NCBI GenBank assembly: GCA_002499905.1
Contig: DANP01000016.1
Span: 1 to 64,000 of the forward strand
Direction: 5' to 3'
Origin: Methanolinea sp. UBA277
GTDB lineage: Archaea; Halobacteriota; Methanomicrobia; Methanomicrobiales; Methanospirillaceae
Length of the DNA: 64,000 nucleotides
Shown here: positions 51,362 through 59,689 of the stretch, in pieces
How positions within the stretch are numbered: position 1 is the first letter of the stretch
Layout of the letters: every line of letters starts with the position of its first letter
Position numbers and translations under genes: made by a program
The notes under the pieces: generated by a model
Told to the model about the DNA's origin: nothing
What the model saw: only the letters and a program-made list of their open reading frames with translations
Database searches by the model: none

Positions 51362-51730
51362 TCACGCTCTCATATCACTGATTTGCTTGGCGATCTCGTC
51401 GATGAGATCCTTTGCCTTGCCGGGCTTGACAATTGCAGCAGCAGTGGATCCGACTTCGAGCCCGCTCGCGGCCCCGATATCATTCTGTTTGTTGATAAAC
51501 AGGTAGGGGATTTTCTTCTCTTCGCAGAGTGGGCCCAGATGCATCACAATCTCTTCCGGCTCCACATCTCCGCCAATGAGAACCAGTGCAGCGAGACTCC
51601 TCTCGATTGCTTTCGTCGCCTCGTTTGCACCCTTCTTGATCTTGCCGGTGTCCCTGGCAATCTCAAGAGCCTCGAGCGCTTTATTCTGAATCTCTTCAGA
51701 AACCTCGAATTTCATGTACGTCTTAGCCAT
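51362..51730 (-). CDS. rpl7ae: Ribosomal protein L7Ae
   Basis: 122 aa. L7Ae binds kink-turns in 23S rRNA, box C/D and H/ACA guide RNAs and RNase P RNA. Signatures 'GANEATKAIERSLAALVLIGGDVEP' (about 38-62) and 'PYLFINKQNDIGAASGLEVGS'. GAGGTGAG 4 nt before the ATG. First gene of the operon with S28e, L24e and ndk. Its leader carries repeated C/D-box-like motifs (see 51743-51781). Confidence 0.97.
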   Translation of the reverse strand: MAKTYMKFEVSEEIQNKALEALEIARDTGKIKKGANEATKAIERSLAALVLIGGDVEPEEIVMHLGPLCEEKKIPYLFINKQNDIGAASGLEVGSTAAAIVKPGKAKDLIDEIAKQISDMRA

Positions 51731-51742
51731 AACTCACCTCAT

Positions 51743-51781
51743 TCAGGAGTAGCGTAGTCTCCCTCATCACTCATCAGTCAG
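51743..51781 (-). promoter_or_regulatory. C/D-box-like motifs in the rpl7ae leader
   Basis: On the minus strand, CTGA-CTGATGAG-TGATGAG (51764-51781) then CTGA again at 51743-51746, just before the ribosome site. UGAUGA and CUGA are the two halves of a kink-turn, the RNA fold that L7Ae binds. A TATA-like CTTTATTT at 51819-51826 puts these motifs in the 5' UTR. Flanking stems are weak, so the fold is not certain. Confidence 0.4.
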
Positions 51782-51855
51782 TAACGACGATGTAGCCATA
51801 TCAATTCGACAGGAACGGAAATAAAGGTTTGTGACCCGGCCCTGTACACGAGATT

Positions 51856-53943
51856 TCAGTCGGAGATCTGGTAGATCTGTACCCCTGAATGGTTATAAAT
51901 GAGGGGGAGGCCCGCTTCCTCCACCCGCACCGTATACCGTTCCCTCTCCGCATCCCCGACATAGAGGAGTGTTGCGTTGTATTTCGCCATCAGGGCACGC
52001 GTCTGTTCCGGATCTTCGTAGATGAGCCTGATATCGTTCGTCCGCTCCCCGAACCATCCGTCAGCGCGCCACATGTACTCGTGGAAGGGCATCCCGATAA
52101 TGGCCGGAATTCCGGTGAACGAGGAGATGCGCGAGTAGTAGGTGTAATCACCCCCTTCGGCTTCCACGATCCCGGATATGCCATCGAGCGAGCGGAGATA
52201 GGCAACCGCTTCCGCATCTCCCGGGTGGGCGGAGGAAAGGTATGCCAGGCCATCGAGGGTGTTATCGCGGTACTGGTAGTCGAAGGTGACGGTGAGGGGT
52301 GTGAGGAGGAAGAGCATGACGGCAACGATCAGGACCGCCCGCTGCAGGTGCGGAGGGAGTGCCAGACGGGATTGCACAGGGGTGAGCAGGGTTGCGGCCA
52401 TGGAGAATCCCGAGGCACCCATCAGGAGCCAGGCCGGGAGATAGAATTTGAAGACAGTATTCATCCGGTAGTAGGTCTCCCCCATGTTGTCCTTCAGGTA
52501 CAGGAACTCGCAGAGGATGACGACCAGAAGCCCGAAGATGGCCAGCAGATCAGCGGGATCCCGCTTTTTCTTTGTCAGGAAGTATACCAGCGGAAGAGCG
52601 GCAATCCCGGCTGATGCATACCCCGCCAGCGCGAACGGCACCGGGGTAATGAGCAGGTACGGGCGCTTTACGATCTCCCGATGCAGGACGATGAGGAACA
52701 GGGCGATAAAGATCCCGTGAACCAGAAGAAAGGCGGAGACCGGCGTGGGAGTATGGACGAGGCCGACCCCCTGGATTCCCCGGGTGTTCATCTGCAGGTA
52801 GAAGGGGAGGTAGAGCAGGACCGAAATGAGCGGGACAAAGACGAGGAAACTCCAGTCCCTCAGGAGCAGACCGCTTTTCTCCCCATCCTCTTCCCTGTCC
52901 GGTATAGGGAACCGCCCCAGGATGCCGCCACTCCCTTCCGGAGCAGGGTCGGCGGGGGACCTGCCCTGGTACCAGATCAGGAGGCCGAATACCACCGTCA
53001 CCGGGGCATAGAGGATCACGTCCCAGGTGTTGATGAGCGGCATGGAACCGAGGGAGAGAGCGGCAAGCACGATCAGGACCAGGCGTCTCTCTCTCCCGGA
53101 ATCCTTCCACTGCAGCAGGGCATAGACGAGGATGAAGATCAGGAACACCTGGTTGAAGATGGAGATCACGTGGGCATGGAGATCCCCCCATACGAAGGAG
53201 AAGATCGGGTACTCATTGATGGCATTGGGAACGGTCCTGGTGCTGTCCCAGAGGACCGATCCCAGCGCCTTGCCCTGGAGCAGGTTCCAGATAAAAGAGG
53301 GGTTCACGACGAGCAGGGTCAGGAGGGGGAGCCACCGCATACGCCCGGTGAGCAGGTGGGCGAGGGCATACATCAAGACTGCAGCATTCGCGAGTACGGT
53401 GGGGAGGGCGAGGTTGAACACCACGGGGGAGGGGATGGTGCTCACGACCCCGAGTGCACCGAACATCCAGTACCCGAGGTAGTAGTAGACGTTGAGGAAC
53501 CCTCCGGCAAACCAGGGGTCGAGCGGCGGGACCACAGGGACCCTCATGACCGAGGCGAGCATTGCGTGATCCATGAACTTCTCGGCGTAGGATATGCTCG
53601 GGTTGACGAACCGGAGCTCGAGCATGAAGAGGAAGAAGATCAAAAAGACCAGTATCCACCGCCACTGGCCGGCGAAAGAGTTCCGGGTGTACTGCCGTTT
53701 GTACAGGAAGAGCCCGAAGAGGATGATGAACGGCACAAGGGCTGCCTGGAGAGGGAGGTGGAGGAGCCCGCAGTACCAGGAGATGAGGGTGAAAGTGAGC
53801 AGGGAGACGGGGAACGAGACCGGATAGGAAAATTCCCGGAGTGCCGGGCGGAGCGCGGGCCAGACCGAGAGCTGGAGAAAGACGAGGAGGGCCAGCCAGC
53901 CGAGCACAGAGAGGATCTGGAGTTCAGTCTCCAGCCCCGTCAC
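51856..53943 (-). CDS. DUF2298 polytopic membrane protein (Chlor_Arch_YYY, TIGR03662-like)
   Basis: 695 aa from GTG 53943, which overlaps the end of the previous gene. At least ten membrane segments. The motif 'YYYLGYWMFGALG' preceded by 'DPWFAGGFLNV' is the YYY signature of this family, found in some Archaea and Chloroflexi; function unknown, but the layout resembles lipid-linked-sugar glycosyltransferases with many membrane helices. C-terminal 150 residues form a soluble outside domain ('IYEDPEQTRALMAKYNATLLYVG'). Its usual phylogenetic partner, TIGR03663, lies nearby at 59690-61315. Last of a four-gene overlapping operon. Confidence 0.85.
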   Translation of the reverse strand: MTGLETELQILSVLGWLALLVFLQLSVWPALRPALREFSYPVSFPVSLLTFTLISWYCGLLHLPLQAALVPFIILFGLFLYKRQYTRNSFAGQWRWILVFLIFFLFMLELRFVNPSISYAEKFMDHAMLASVMRVPVVPPLDPWFAGGFLNVYYYLGYWMFGALGVVSTIPSPVVFNLALPTVLANAAVLMYALAHLLTGRMRWLPLLTLLVVNPSFIWNLLQGKALGSVLWDSTRTVPNAINEYPIFSFVWGDLHAHVISIFNQVFLIFILVYALLQWKDSGRERRLVLIVLAALSLGSMPLINTWDVILYAPVTVVFGLLIWYQGRSPADPAPEGSGGILGRFPIPDREEDGEKSGLLLRDWSFLVFVPLISVLLYLPFYLQMNTRGIQGVGLVHTPTPVSAFLLVHGIFIALFLIVLHREIVKRPYLLITPVPFALAGYASAGIAALPLVYFLTKKKRDPADLLAIFGLLVVILCEFLYLKDNMGETYYRMNTVFKFYLPAWLLMGASGFSMAATLLTPVQSRLALPPHLQRAVLIVAVMLFLLTPLTVTFDYQYRDNTLDGLAYLSSAHPGDAEAVAYLRSLDGISGIVEAEGGDYTYYSRISSFTGIPAIIGMPFHEYMWRADGWFGERTNDIRLIYEDPEQTRALMAKYNATLLYVGDAERERYTVRVEEAGLPLIYNHSGVQIYQISD

Positions 53944-54895
53944 CCCCGTACATCTCCTTCCTGAAGGCGGAACGGATGGTGTCGATGACCCAGTCGCCGA
54001 AGAAGTAGATGGAGACGATCCCTCCGCCGAGCGTGACCAGGTTCTTGAGGAGATGGTCGATGACAGCGATGAGGGTCGCAACAGCAGGATCGACTCCGGC
54101 GGCGGTGAAGGTCAGGGCCACGGCAAGCTCGTAGGTGCCGACCCCGCCAGGTGTAAGCGGTATTGCCTTGACCAGGTTCCCGATAACGATAGCGAGGACG
54201 ATCACGGCGATGGGGATGGGCTGCTGGAACATCATGGCCACAAAGAGACAGACCACAATATCAAGTATCCAGATCACGATGGACTGCAGGGAAATAGAAG
54301 TCACCGAAGGCAGAGAGAGCGAGACTGCCCGGATCTGGTCGAGGAGGGAGAGGAGGATTCTGACATACCGGTTCCCGGACACCAGTCTCCCTGAAAAGAT
54401 CAGGAAGACGAAGAAGGCCGCACCGAGTGCAAGGGGGAGGAGAATGATGATATAGAACCAGTCCGGCACGTTGAAGACGAAGAGCAGGGAGACGGCACCG
54501 AGGAGGGCGACCATCACAATATCGAATACCCGCTCCACGACCAGGGAGGAGATGCCCTGGGAGATGCTGGACCCGTACTCGTGCCTGAGGATGAACACCC
54601 GCACGAGATCACCGAGCCGGGCGGGTACGATGAGATTGGCGGTCTGGCTCACGAAGATGCAGCCAGTGGAGAAGAGGAGCCCGCACGAAACCCCCACCCC
54701 TGAGAGGATGACCTTGTACCGGAGCCCGCGCAGCAGCCATGCAGCGATGCAGACCACGGTTGCGAGGAGGAGATATCCCCACACCACATGCTCAAGAGCG
54801 ATGACCAGGTCATCCCTGACCCGGAGGAGCATGAAGGCGATGATCCCCAGCGCAATGAAGGTTGAGATGAAGATCGCGCTAATCTTCCGATACAT
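53924..54895 (-). CDS. UPF0104 / lysylphosphatidylglycerol-synthase-TM family protein
   Basis: 323 aa with about eight membrane segments. Motifs 'AWLLRGLRYKVIL', 'VSQTANLIVPARLGDLVRVFIL', 'SSLVVERVFDIV' and 'PLTPGGVGTYELAV' are typical. Proteins of this family often accompany GT2 dolichyl-phosphate glycosyltransferases and, in AglD of haloarchaea, are fused to one. Overlaps the GT2 gene by 17 nt and the DUF2298 gene by 20 nt, implying a single glycan/lipid pathway. Confidence 0.9.
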   Translation of the reverse strand: MYRKISAIFISTFIALGIIAFMLLRVRDDLVIALEHVVWGYLLLATVVCIAAWLLRGLRYKVILSGVGVSCGLLFSTGCIFVSQTANLIVPARLGDLVRVFILRHEYGSSISQGISSLVVERVFDIVMVALLGAVSLLFVFNVPDWFYIIILLPLALGAAFFVFLIFSGRLVSGNRYVRILLSLLDQIRAVSLSLPSVTSISLQSIVIWILDIVVCLFVAMMFQQPIPIAVIVLAIVIGNLVKAIPLTPGGVGTYELAVALTFTAAGVDPAVATLIAVIDHLLKNLVTLGGGIVSIYFFGDWVIDTIRSAFRKEMYGGDGAGD

Positions 54896-55595
54896 GCAGC
54901 TGCCACCAGAGCCCCAGGATCGCTCTTCCCATGTCCCAGATGTCGCTTCTCTTCACGGTCGTCTTTGCCCCCTGGTTCCAGACCACCGGAAACTCCATGA
55001 TCCGGTACCCGGCCCGCCCGGCGCGGACCAGTACCTCGGTGTCCCAGAACCAGTGGGTGTCTTTTATCGACGGAATGAGAGCCAGGAGCCGTTCCCGGTT
55101 GAATCCCTTGAATCCGCACTGGTGATCGTGAAGCCTGCTCCGGAGGATGCTCCGCACAAGAAAGTTATATCCGCGGCTGGCGATTTCCCTGCCCCCGCTC
55201 CGGATGATCCTGCTCTCAGGGAGGAGCCGGGACCCGGTCGAGATATCATACCCGTCCTGGATGGCAGAAATCAGTGTCCGGAGGTGCCTGAGGTCGGTGG
55301 CAAGGTCGACGTCGTAGTAGCAGACCACCGGTTCGTGTGCCTCCCGGAATGCCCGGTTCAGCGCCTTTCCCCGCCCGAGCCGTTTATCGGAGTGGAGAAG
55401 CCTCACCCGGGGATCTTTCCCGGAATATGCACGGACGAACTCTGCACTGCCGTCAGTGCTTCCATCTTCGGCAATGATGATCTCGAACCGTTCTCCGATC
55501 TCTTCGAGTACGGCGACTGAACGGGGGATGGCCGTCTCGAGCGCCTCCCGGTCATTGAAGACAGGTATCACCACGCTCACCCCGATATCGTTCAC
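54879..55595 (-). CDS. Family 2 glycosyltransferase, dolichyl-phosphate sugar synthase-like
   Basis: 238 aa GT-A fold enzyme: 'VSVVIPVFNDR', 'IIIAEDGSTDGS', 'DVDLATDLRHL' (metal-binding DxD) and 'DHQCGFKGFNRERLL' typical for dolichyl-phosphate glucose/mannose synthases. Probably loads a sugar onto dolichyl phosphate at the cytoplasmic face. ATGA overlap with the FAD protein gene upstream. Confidence 0.9.
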   Translation of the reverse strand: MNDIGVSVVIPVFNDREALETAIPRSVAVLEEIGERFEIIIAEDGSTDGSAEFVRAYSGKDPRVRLLHSDKRLGRGKALNRAFREAHEPVVCYYDVDLATDLRHLRTLISAIQDGYDISTGSRLLPESRIIRSGGREIASRGYNFLVRSILRSRLHDHQCGFKGFNRERLLALIPSIKDTHWFWDTEVLVRAGRAGYRIMEFPVVWNQGAKTTVKRSDIWDMGRAILGLWWQLHVSED

Positions 55596-56821
55596 GGTTC
55601 TCCCCCGGTCCGCTCAAGCTCGCCGGCAGCTGCATACCCGGCGGCGATCGACCCCTCCATGCTCCGTTCCGGGTAGTTGGAGGGCGAGAACATCCCGGCC
55701 CAGTAGAAACCTTTGGACTGGTAGGCGGGAATCATCTTCCGGTATCCTGTTGTGAACACAGGCCCGGCGAGGGGTTCCACAGCCATCCGTTCCCAGTGGA
55801 TAGATGATTCAGGGACTCCGAAGGTTCTGCAGAAGTGGTCCCGCATCACGGTATCTGCACGGACAGGCAGATCTCCGGTGAAATAGGAGGCGAGGTAGAC
55901 GATATGCTCACCATAGCGTTCGGCGGGCACGAAGTTGGTATGCGTGACGACCGCTCCATAGGGGCCGGGGTTCTTCATGTTCAGCCAGTAGATGCCGTCT
56001 GTGACCTGCTCATCGAGCCCCAGGGCGAGGCAGGCAGCTCCCTGGTAGGGGAGCGGGGAAAGGTCCGGTCCGCCAGCATGGCTGAGTGCCTGGGGTGGGA
56101 TGGTGGAGATGATGGCGTCATAGCGCTGTCCGTTCACCCGCCATTCACCGCTTTCCCGCGTAATCCGGGTTACCGGGTCATGGAGCCGTATGGTGCAGTC
56201 CCTTCCAACTGCATCAGAGAGAGCATCCACGAGCACCTGGAACCCCCCCCTGAGATACCCCAGCCGTTCTCCCGAGAGGCCCCGGTTGGAGCGGATGGCA
56301 ATCCTCCCGATCAGCCAGGCTGCCGAGATGTGGTTCCGGCGCTCACCGAATTTGCTCCGCATGAGGGGTTCAAAGAATGATTCATAGGTCCTCATTCCAA
56401 GTTCCCGGATGATGAATTCCTCAGCGGTGACGGTGTCGAGGGTTTCAGGGTCCATTCGTTTTGACCTGATGGTGAGGAGGGCGAGCTTTGCCTTGTCCTT
56501 GAGGGAGAGGAGCGGGTAGCGGAGGATCTCTGCCGGGGTATTGAGGGGATAGAGCATCCCGTCTGCAAAGTATCCCGTGGTTCCCTCGAGCCATTCAAGC
56601 CGGTCGGCTATCCCGAGCCCGGAGAGGAGGGAGAACAGCTGCCGGTCTTCCGAGAAGCAGTGGTGGTAGTACTGTTCAATCCAGTAATCATGTATCCGGT
56701 GAGAAGAGAGACAGCCGCCGAGGTGTTCTTTTTTTTCGTAGATCTCAACCTCGTGCCGGGATTTGAGCCGCAGAGCTGCTGCCAGACCGGCAAGTCCGCC
56801 CCCAACGATGCATACCTTCAT
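55592..56821 (-). CDS. FAD-dependent oxidoreductase (amine-oxidase/desaturase-like)
   Basis: 409 aa from ATG 56821 (a start seven codons earlier is possible). Dinucleotide-binding 'VCIVGGGLAGLAAALRL' with 'EKKEHLGGC'; C-terminal 'GFYWAGMFSPSNYPERSMEGSI' closes the FAD site. Relatives include UDP-galactopyranose mutase, protoporphyrinogen oxidase and phytoene desaturases; the substrate could be a lipid or sugar. First gene of the envelope operon, so a lipid-carrier or sugar modification is likely. Confidence 0.85.
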   Translation of the reverse strand: MKVCIVGGGLAGLAAALRLKSRHEVEIYEKKEHLGGCLSSHRIHDYWIEQYYHHCFSEDRQLFSLLSGLGIADRLEWLEGTTGYFADGMLYPLNTPAEILRYPLLSLKDKAKLALLTIRSKRMDPETLDTVTAEEFIIRELGMRTYESFFEPLMRSKFGERRNHISAAWLIGRIAIRSNRGLSGERLGYLRGGFQVLVDALSDAVGRDCTIRLHDPVTRITRESGEWRVNGQRYDAIISTIPPQALSHAGGPDLSPLPYQGAACLALGLDEQVTDGIYWLNMKNPGPYGAVVTHTNFVPAERYGEHIVYLASYFTGDLPVRADTVMRDHFCRTFGVPESSIHWERMAVEPLAGPVFTTGYRKMIPAYQSKGFYWAGMFSPSNYPERSMEGSIAAGYAAAGELERTGGEP

Positions 56822-56962
56822 CAGAGAATTCTCGGTACTCATTTGAAAAGAGGGATAAAAAAGCCTCCGGAAAAAACCTGTACGGCGATTATAAGGCCTT
56901 TCTGGTCATTGACGCCATAAGAAAGTTTTTGAACTTCCGGAAGCAACGTATTATCTGAATAC

Positions 56963-56970
56963 TTTAAATA
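56963..56970 (+). promoter_or_regulatory. TATA box for cetZ
   Basis: TTTAAATA, 38 nt before the ATG, predicts a leader of about 15 nt with GGTG as a ribosome site. Confidence 0.55.
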
Positions 56971-57008
56971 GTCGCAGGAAAATTGCTGCTGGTTGGTGTT
57001 TTGTCTCC

Positions 57009-58187
57009 ATGAGGATATTTTTCATCGGGTTTGGTCAGGCGGGAGGAAAAATTGTCGATATGTTCATTGAACAGGACAAGAAGCTCGCCAGAGGCAGTTT
57101 CCGGGGTATTGCGGTCAATACTGCCAGAACAGACCTGATGGGACTCAAACATATCGATCTCAGGGACCGGATCCTCATCGGCCAGACTGTAGTGAAGGGA
57201 CACGGCGTGGGTACGGATAATGCCGCCGGGGCAAAGATCACCATGGACGAGGCCGACACCGTCATCAGTGCCATCGACCGCCGGGGTACCCATGATGTTG
57301 ACGCCTTCATGATTGTTACCGGCCTGGGTGGAGGAACAGGATCGGGGGGCACCCCGGTACTGGTCCGCCAGCTCAAGAAGGTTTACCATGAACCGGTCTA
57401 TGTCCTGGGAATTCTCCCCGCACCCGAAGAAGGCAGACTCTATTCCCTGAACGCTGCCCGGAGCCTTGCCACCCTGATCAAGGAAGCCGATAACACCTTC
57501 ATTTTCGACAACAGTGCCTGGAAAAACGAGGGTGAGAGCATCAAGAGTGCATTCTCGCGCCTGAACGATGAGATCGTCCGCAGGTTCGGGGTCCTCTTCC
57601 GGGCAGGAGAGGTCGGAAAAGCGGGTGTCGGCGAAATGGTAGTCGATTCGAGTGAGATCATCAATACACTCCGGGGCGGGGGAATCAGCACCGTGGGATA
57701 TGCCATTGCTTCGGTTGCCGGCACCAGGTCCCGGAAATCGGTCTCCGGCATTCTCGACGGCATAAAGGGATCGATCAGGAAACGGGAAGCGGCAGAGGAA
57801 GTCCTCCTCGGTGAGGACCGGACGGCGAAGATCATATCCCTGACCCGGAGAGCGATGCTCGGAAGGCTCACCCTCCCCTGCGATTTTTCGACCGCGGAAC
57901 GGGCACTTGTTCTCGTGGCAGGTCCACCCGATGAGCTTGACCGGAAGGGAATCGAGAAGGCCAAGAGCTGGGTCGAGGAAAACATCGCCGGTGTGGAAGT
58001 GAGGGGCGGAGACTACCCTGTTACCAGCAGCTATGTTGCCACCGTCGTCCTTCTCTCTACCATCGGGAGCGCTCCCCGTATCCGGGAGCTCCTCTCGGTT
58101 GCCAGGGAGACAAAAGAAGAGGTAGAACGGTCAAAGGACAGAAAGCCACTCAGCATTGATGAGGACATCGAACCATTATTCGAGTGA
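57009..58187 (+). CDS. CetZ-type tubulin-superfamily GTPase
   Basis: 392 aa. Tubulin/FtsZ nucleotide site: 'GFGQAGGKIVDMF' near the N-terminus and the signature GLGGGTGSGG at 105-114; the T7-loop region lies in 'GEMVVDSSEIINTL'. It differs from true FtsZ (no FtsZ C-terminal peptide, different helix H7) and best fits the CetZ group, which controls cell shape in haloarchaea. C-terminal about 30 residues are acidic/basic mixed. It is followed after 6 nt by a membrane protein gene, so the two are almost certainly co-translated. Confidence 0.82.
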   Translation: MRIFFIGFGQAGGKIVDMFIEQDKKLARGSFRGIAVNTARTDLMGLKHIDLRDRILIGQTVVKGHGVGTDNAAGAKITMDEADTVISAIDRRGTHDVDAFMIVTGLGGGTGSGGTPVLVRQLKKVYHEPVYVLGILPAPEEGRLYSLNAARSLATLIKEADNTFIFDNSAWKNEGESIKSAFSRLNDEIVRRFGVLFRAGEVGKAGVGEMVVDSSEIINTLRGGGISTVGYAIASVAGTRSRKSVSGILDGIKGSIRKREAAEEVLLGEDRTAKIISLTRRAMLGRLTLPCDFSTAERALVLVAGPPDELDRKGIEKAKSWVEENIAGVEVRGGDYPVTSSYVATVVLLSTIGSAPRIRELLSVARETKEEVERSKDRKPLSIDEDIEPLFE

Positions 58188-58193
58188 GAAAAA

Positions 58194-59327
58194 ATGAGCA
58201 GGTCATTACAGTTCACGGGAATCCTTTGTGGGATCATCTGTCTGGTGTGCATCACATCAGCAATCTCGGTCGGGAACATCGCCATCAGCCCGAGTGGGGA
58301 CCTTGTATCGGGTGTTACCCGGGCGTCAGCATCGTTCATTATCAATTTCCCGTCATCGGGAGGATATACGTTTGATAACGACCATACTCTCCAGATGGAC
58401 ACCGAGCTTGATGATGCCATCTGGACGTATTCGATCCTGCTTGACGGGATAGAAAACCCGTCCAAGAGCGAGGCAGGACCGAATATCAGGCTTTCGGGGT
58501 GGGAGCTCTCTTACCCGTCAAACCGGGAGATCTCCCTCAAGGTGAAGGTGCAAGGAACGGCCCCGGTTGTTGACGTGTCCAAAGAGCAGATCCTGGTCAG
58601 TGTCCGTGAACTCGACAACCGGAACGCCGTTGTTACCGGGAGCCAGGTCACCAAGACCAAGATGGTCCTGAACCCTGAAACCATCGGCGACTCTGCCGCA
58701 GCCGAATCGGCTACCCTCACTGCATTACGGCCCAGGATCGACCAGCTTGCGGCCGGCGGTATCGACACCTCTTCTGCGGAGACCAAGTACGGACAGGCGG
58801 GGACCCTCCTCAAGAGTGCGGAAACGAACAGTGATTTTGCCAGGGCACAGTTTGACCTCACCCAGGCGGTTTCCCTCATCGACAAGCTCGAATCAGAGGT
58901 CGTGATTCTGGAGGCACAGAAGGCGATTGCCGATGCCGAGTCATCGATCGGGGAGACTGAGGACCTGATTACCTACTTCAGGGTGAACAAGAGCATGAGT
59001 TCCGATTCCCGCCTCATGCCCATCCTCTCCAAGTGGGAGATCGCCGCCGAGAGGCTGACGACAGCCCGTGATCTGTACAGCGAGGGCGAGTACGAGGATG
59101 CAGCCAGAAAGGCAGGAGAGGCAGCAGCCAAGGGTGACGAAGTCCTCGCCGATGCACAGGCCCTGAAGGAGGACGTTGATGCAAACCCGCTCGCCGCCCT
59201 TGGCGGAATCGGTGGAGCAATCTCAGGGAGTATCGTAACCATTCTCATCATCGTGGTGGTTGTCGTCCTGGTGGTCATCGGCATTATCCTCTTCAGGCGG
59301 CGACGTCGCTGGGACGAGCTCGGATAA
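58194..59327 (+). CDS. Membrane-anchored extracellular protein coupled to CetZ
   Basis: 377 aa; no known family recognised. Signal peptide (about 1-24), beta-rich outer domain (about 25-160), a helical/coiled-coil region rich in Ala and Glu (about 165-320, with repeated 'AxxLxxA' spacing), a single membrane segment of Ile/Val (about 345-367) and a short basic tail 'FRRRRRWDELG' in the cytoplasm. Six nt after cetZ; the tail would be the only part able to touch CetZ. Could link the CetZ polymer to the cell envelope. Confidence 0.72.
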   Translation: MSRSLQFTGILCGIICLVCITSAISVGNIAISPSGDLVSGVTRASASFIINFPSSGGYTFDNDHTLQMDTELDDAIWTYSILLDGIENPSKSEAGPNIRLSGWELSYPSNREISLKVKVQGTAPVVDVSKEQILVSVRELDNRNAVVTGSQVTKTKMVLNPETIGDSAAAESATLTALRPRIDQLAAGGIDTSSAETKYGQAGTLLKSAETNSDFARAQFDLTQAVSLIDKLESEVVILEAQKAIADAESSIGETEDLITYFRVNKSMSSDSRLMPILSKWEIAAERLTTARDLYSEGEYEDAARKAGEAAAKGDEVLADAQALKEDVDANPLAALGGIGGAISGSIVTILIIVVVVVLVVIGIILFRRRRRWDELG

Positions 59328-59689
59328 CCTCTCTTTTTTCTCCCGGGAATTTCCGGATCCCATTGAGTTATTATCTGATAGTTCCGTGCGGTCATTCCGG
59401 TTCACGGAGCTGGTGGTGCCCCTGTGAGCTCACCCGGTAAACTGCCTGCTGCTAATCCCGTCGAGATAACCGCCGATCCGGGGACACAGGGAACCGACTA
59501 CTTGAAGTCTGTCCCCTTTCCGTGTCCCTCACTGACACTCCGGTTCCGATCCGAAACAGAGGAGGGTCGCGATCATTGAGTTCCCCCCCCCAGGCAGTAC
59601 TCACGGTGTTTCTGCCAGCCCTACCAGGGTTCGTTCTTCTGGCAAGGCTTCAGCGGCCTGACCCGGGGTTCAGGTACCGGAAAAAAAGA
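59328..59689. other. Convergent intergenic region
   Basis: 362 nt without a credible gene. It holds the hairpin at 59480-59516 and a run of nine C at about 59583. The T-tract at 59332-59340 can end transcription of the CetZ unit. Confidence 0.5.
59480..59516. repeat. Hairpin with an alternative partner
   Basis: GGGGACA (59480-59486) pairs with TGTCCCC (59510-59516), stacked on an inner GACT/AGTC stem (59496-59499/59506-59509). GTGTCCC at 59522-59528 is a second possible partner for the same 5' arm (GGGACAC). Confidence 0.45.

Noticed and set aside
52681..53964. 427-codon plus-strand open frame rich in Glu, Asp and Gly
   Set aside because: Lies opposite the DUF2298 membrane protein; composition is the expected complement of a hydrophobic coding sequence.
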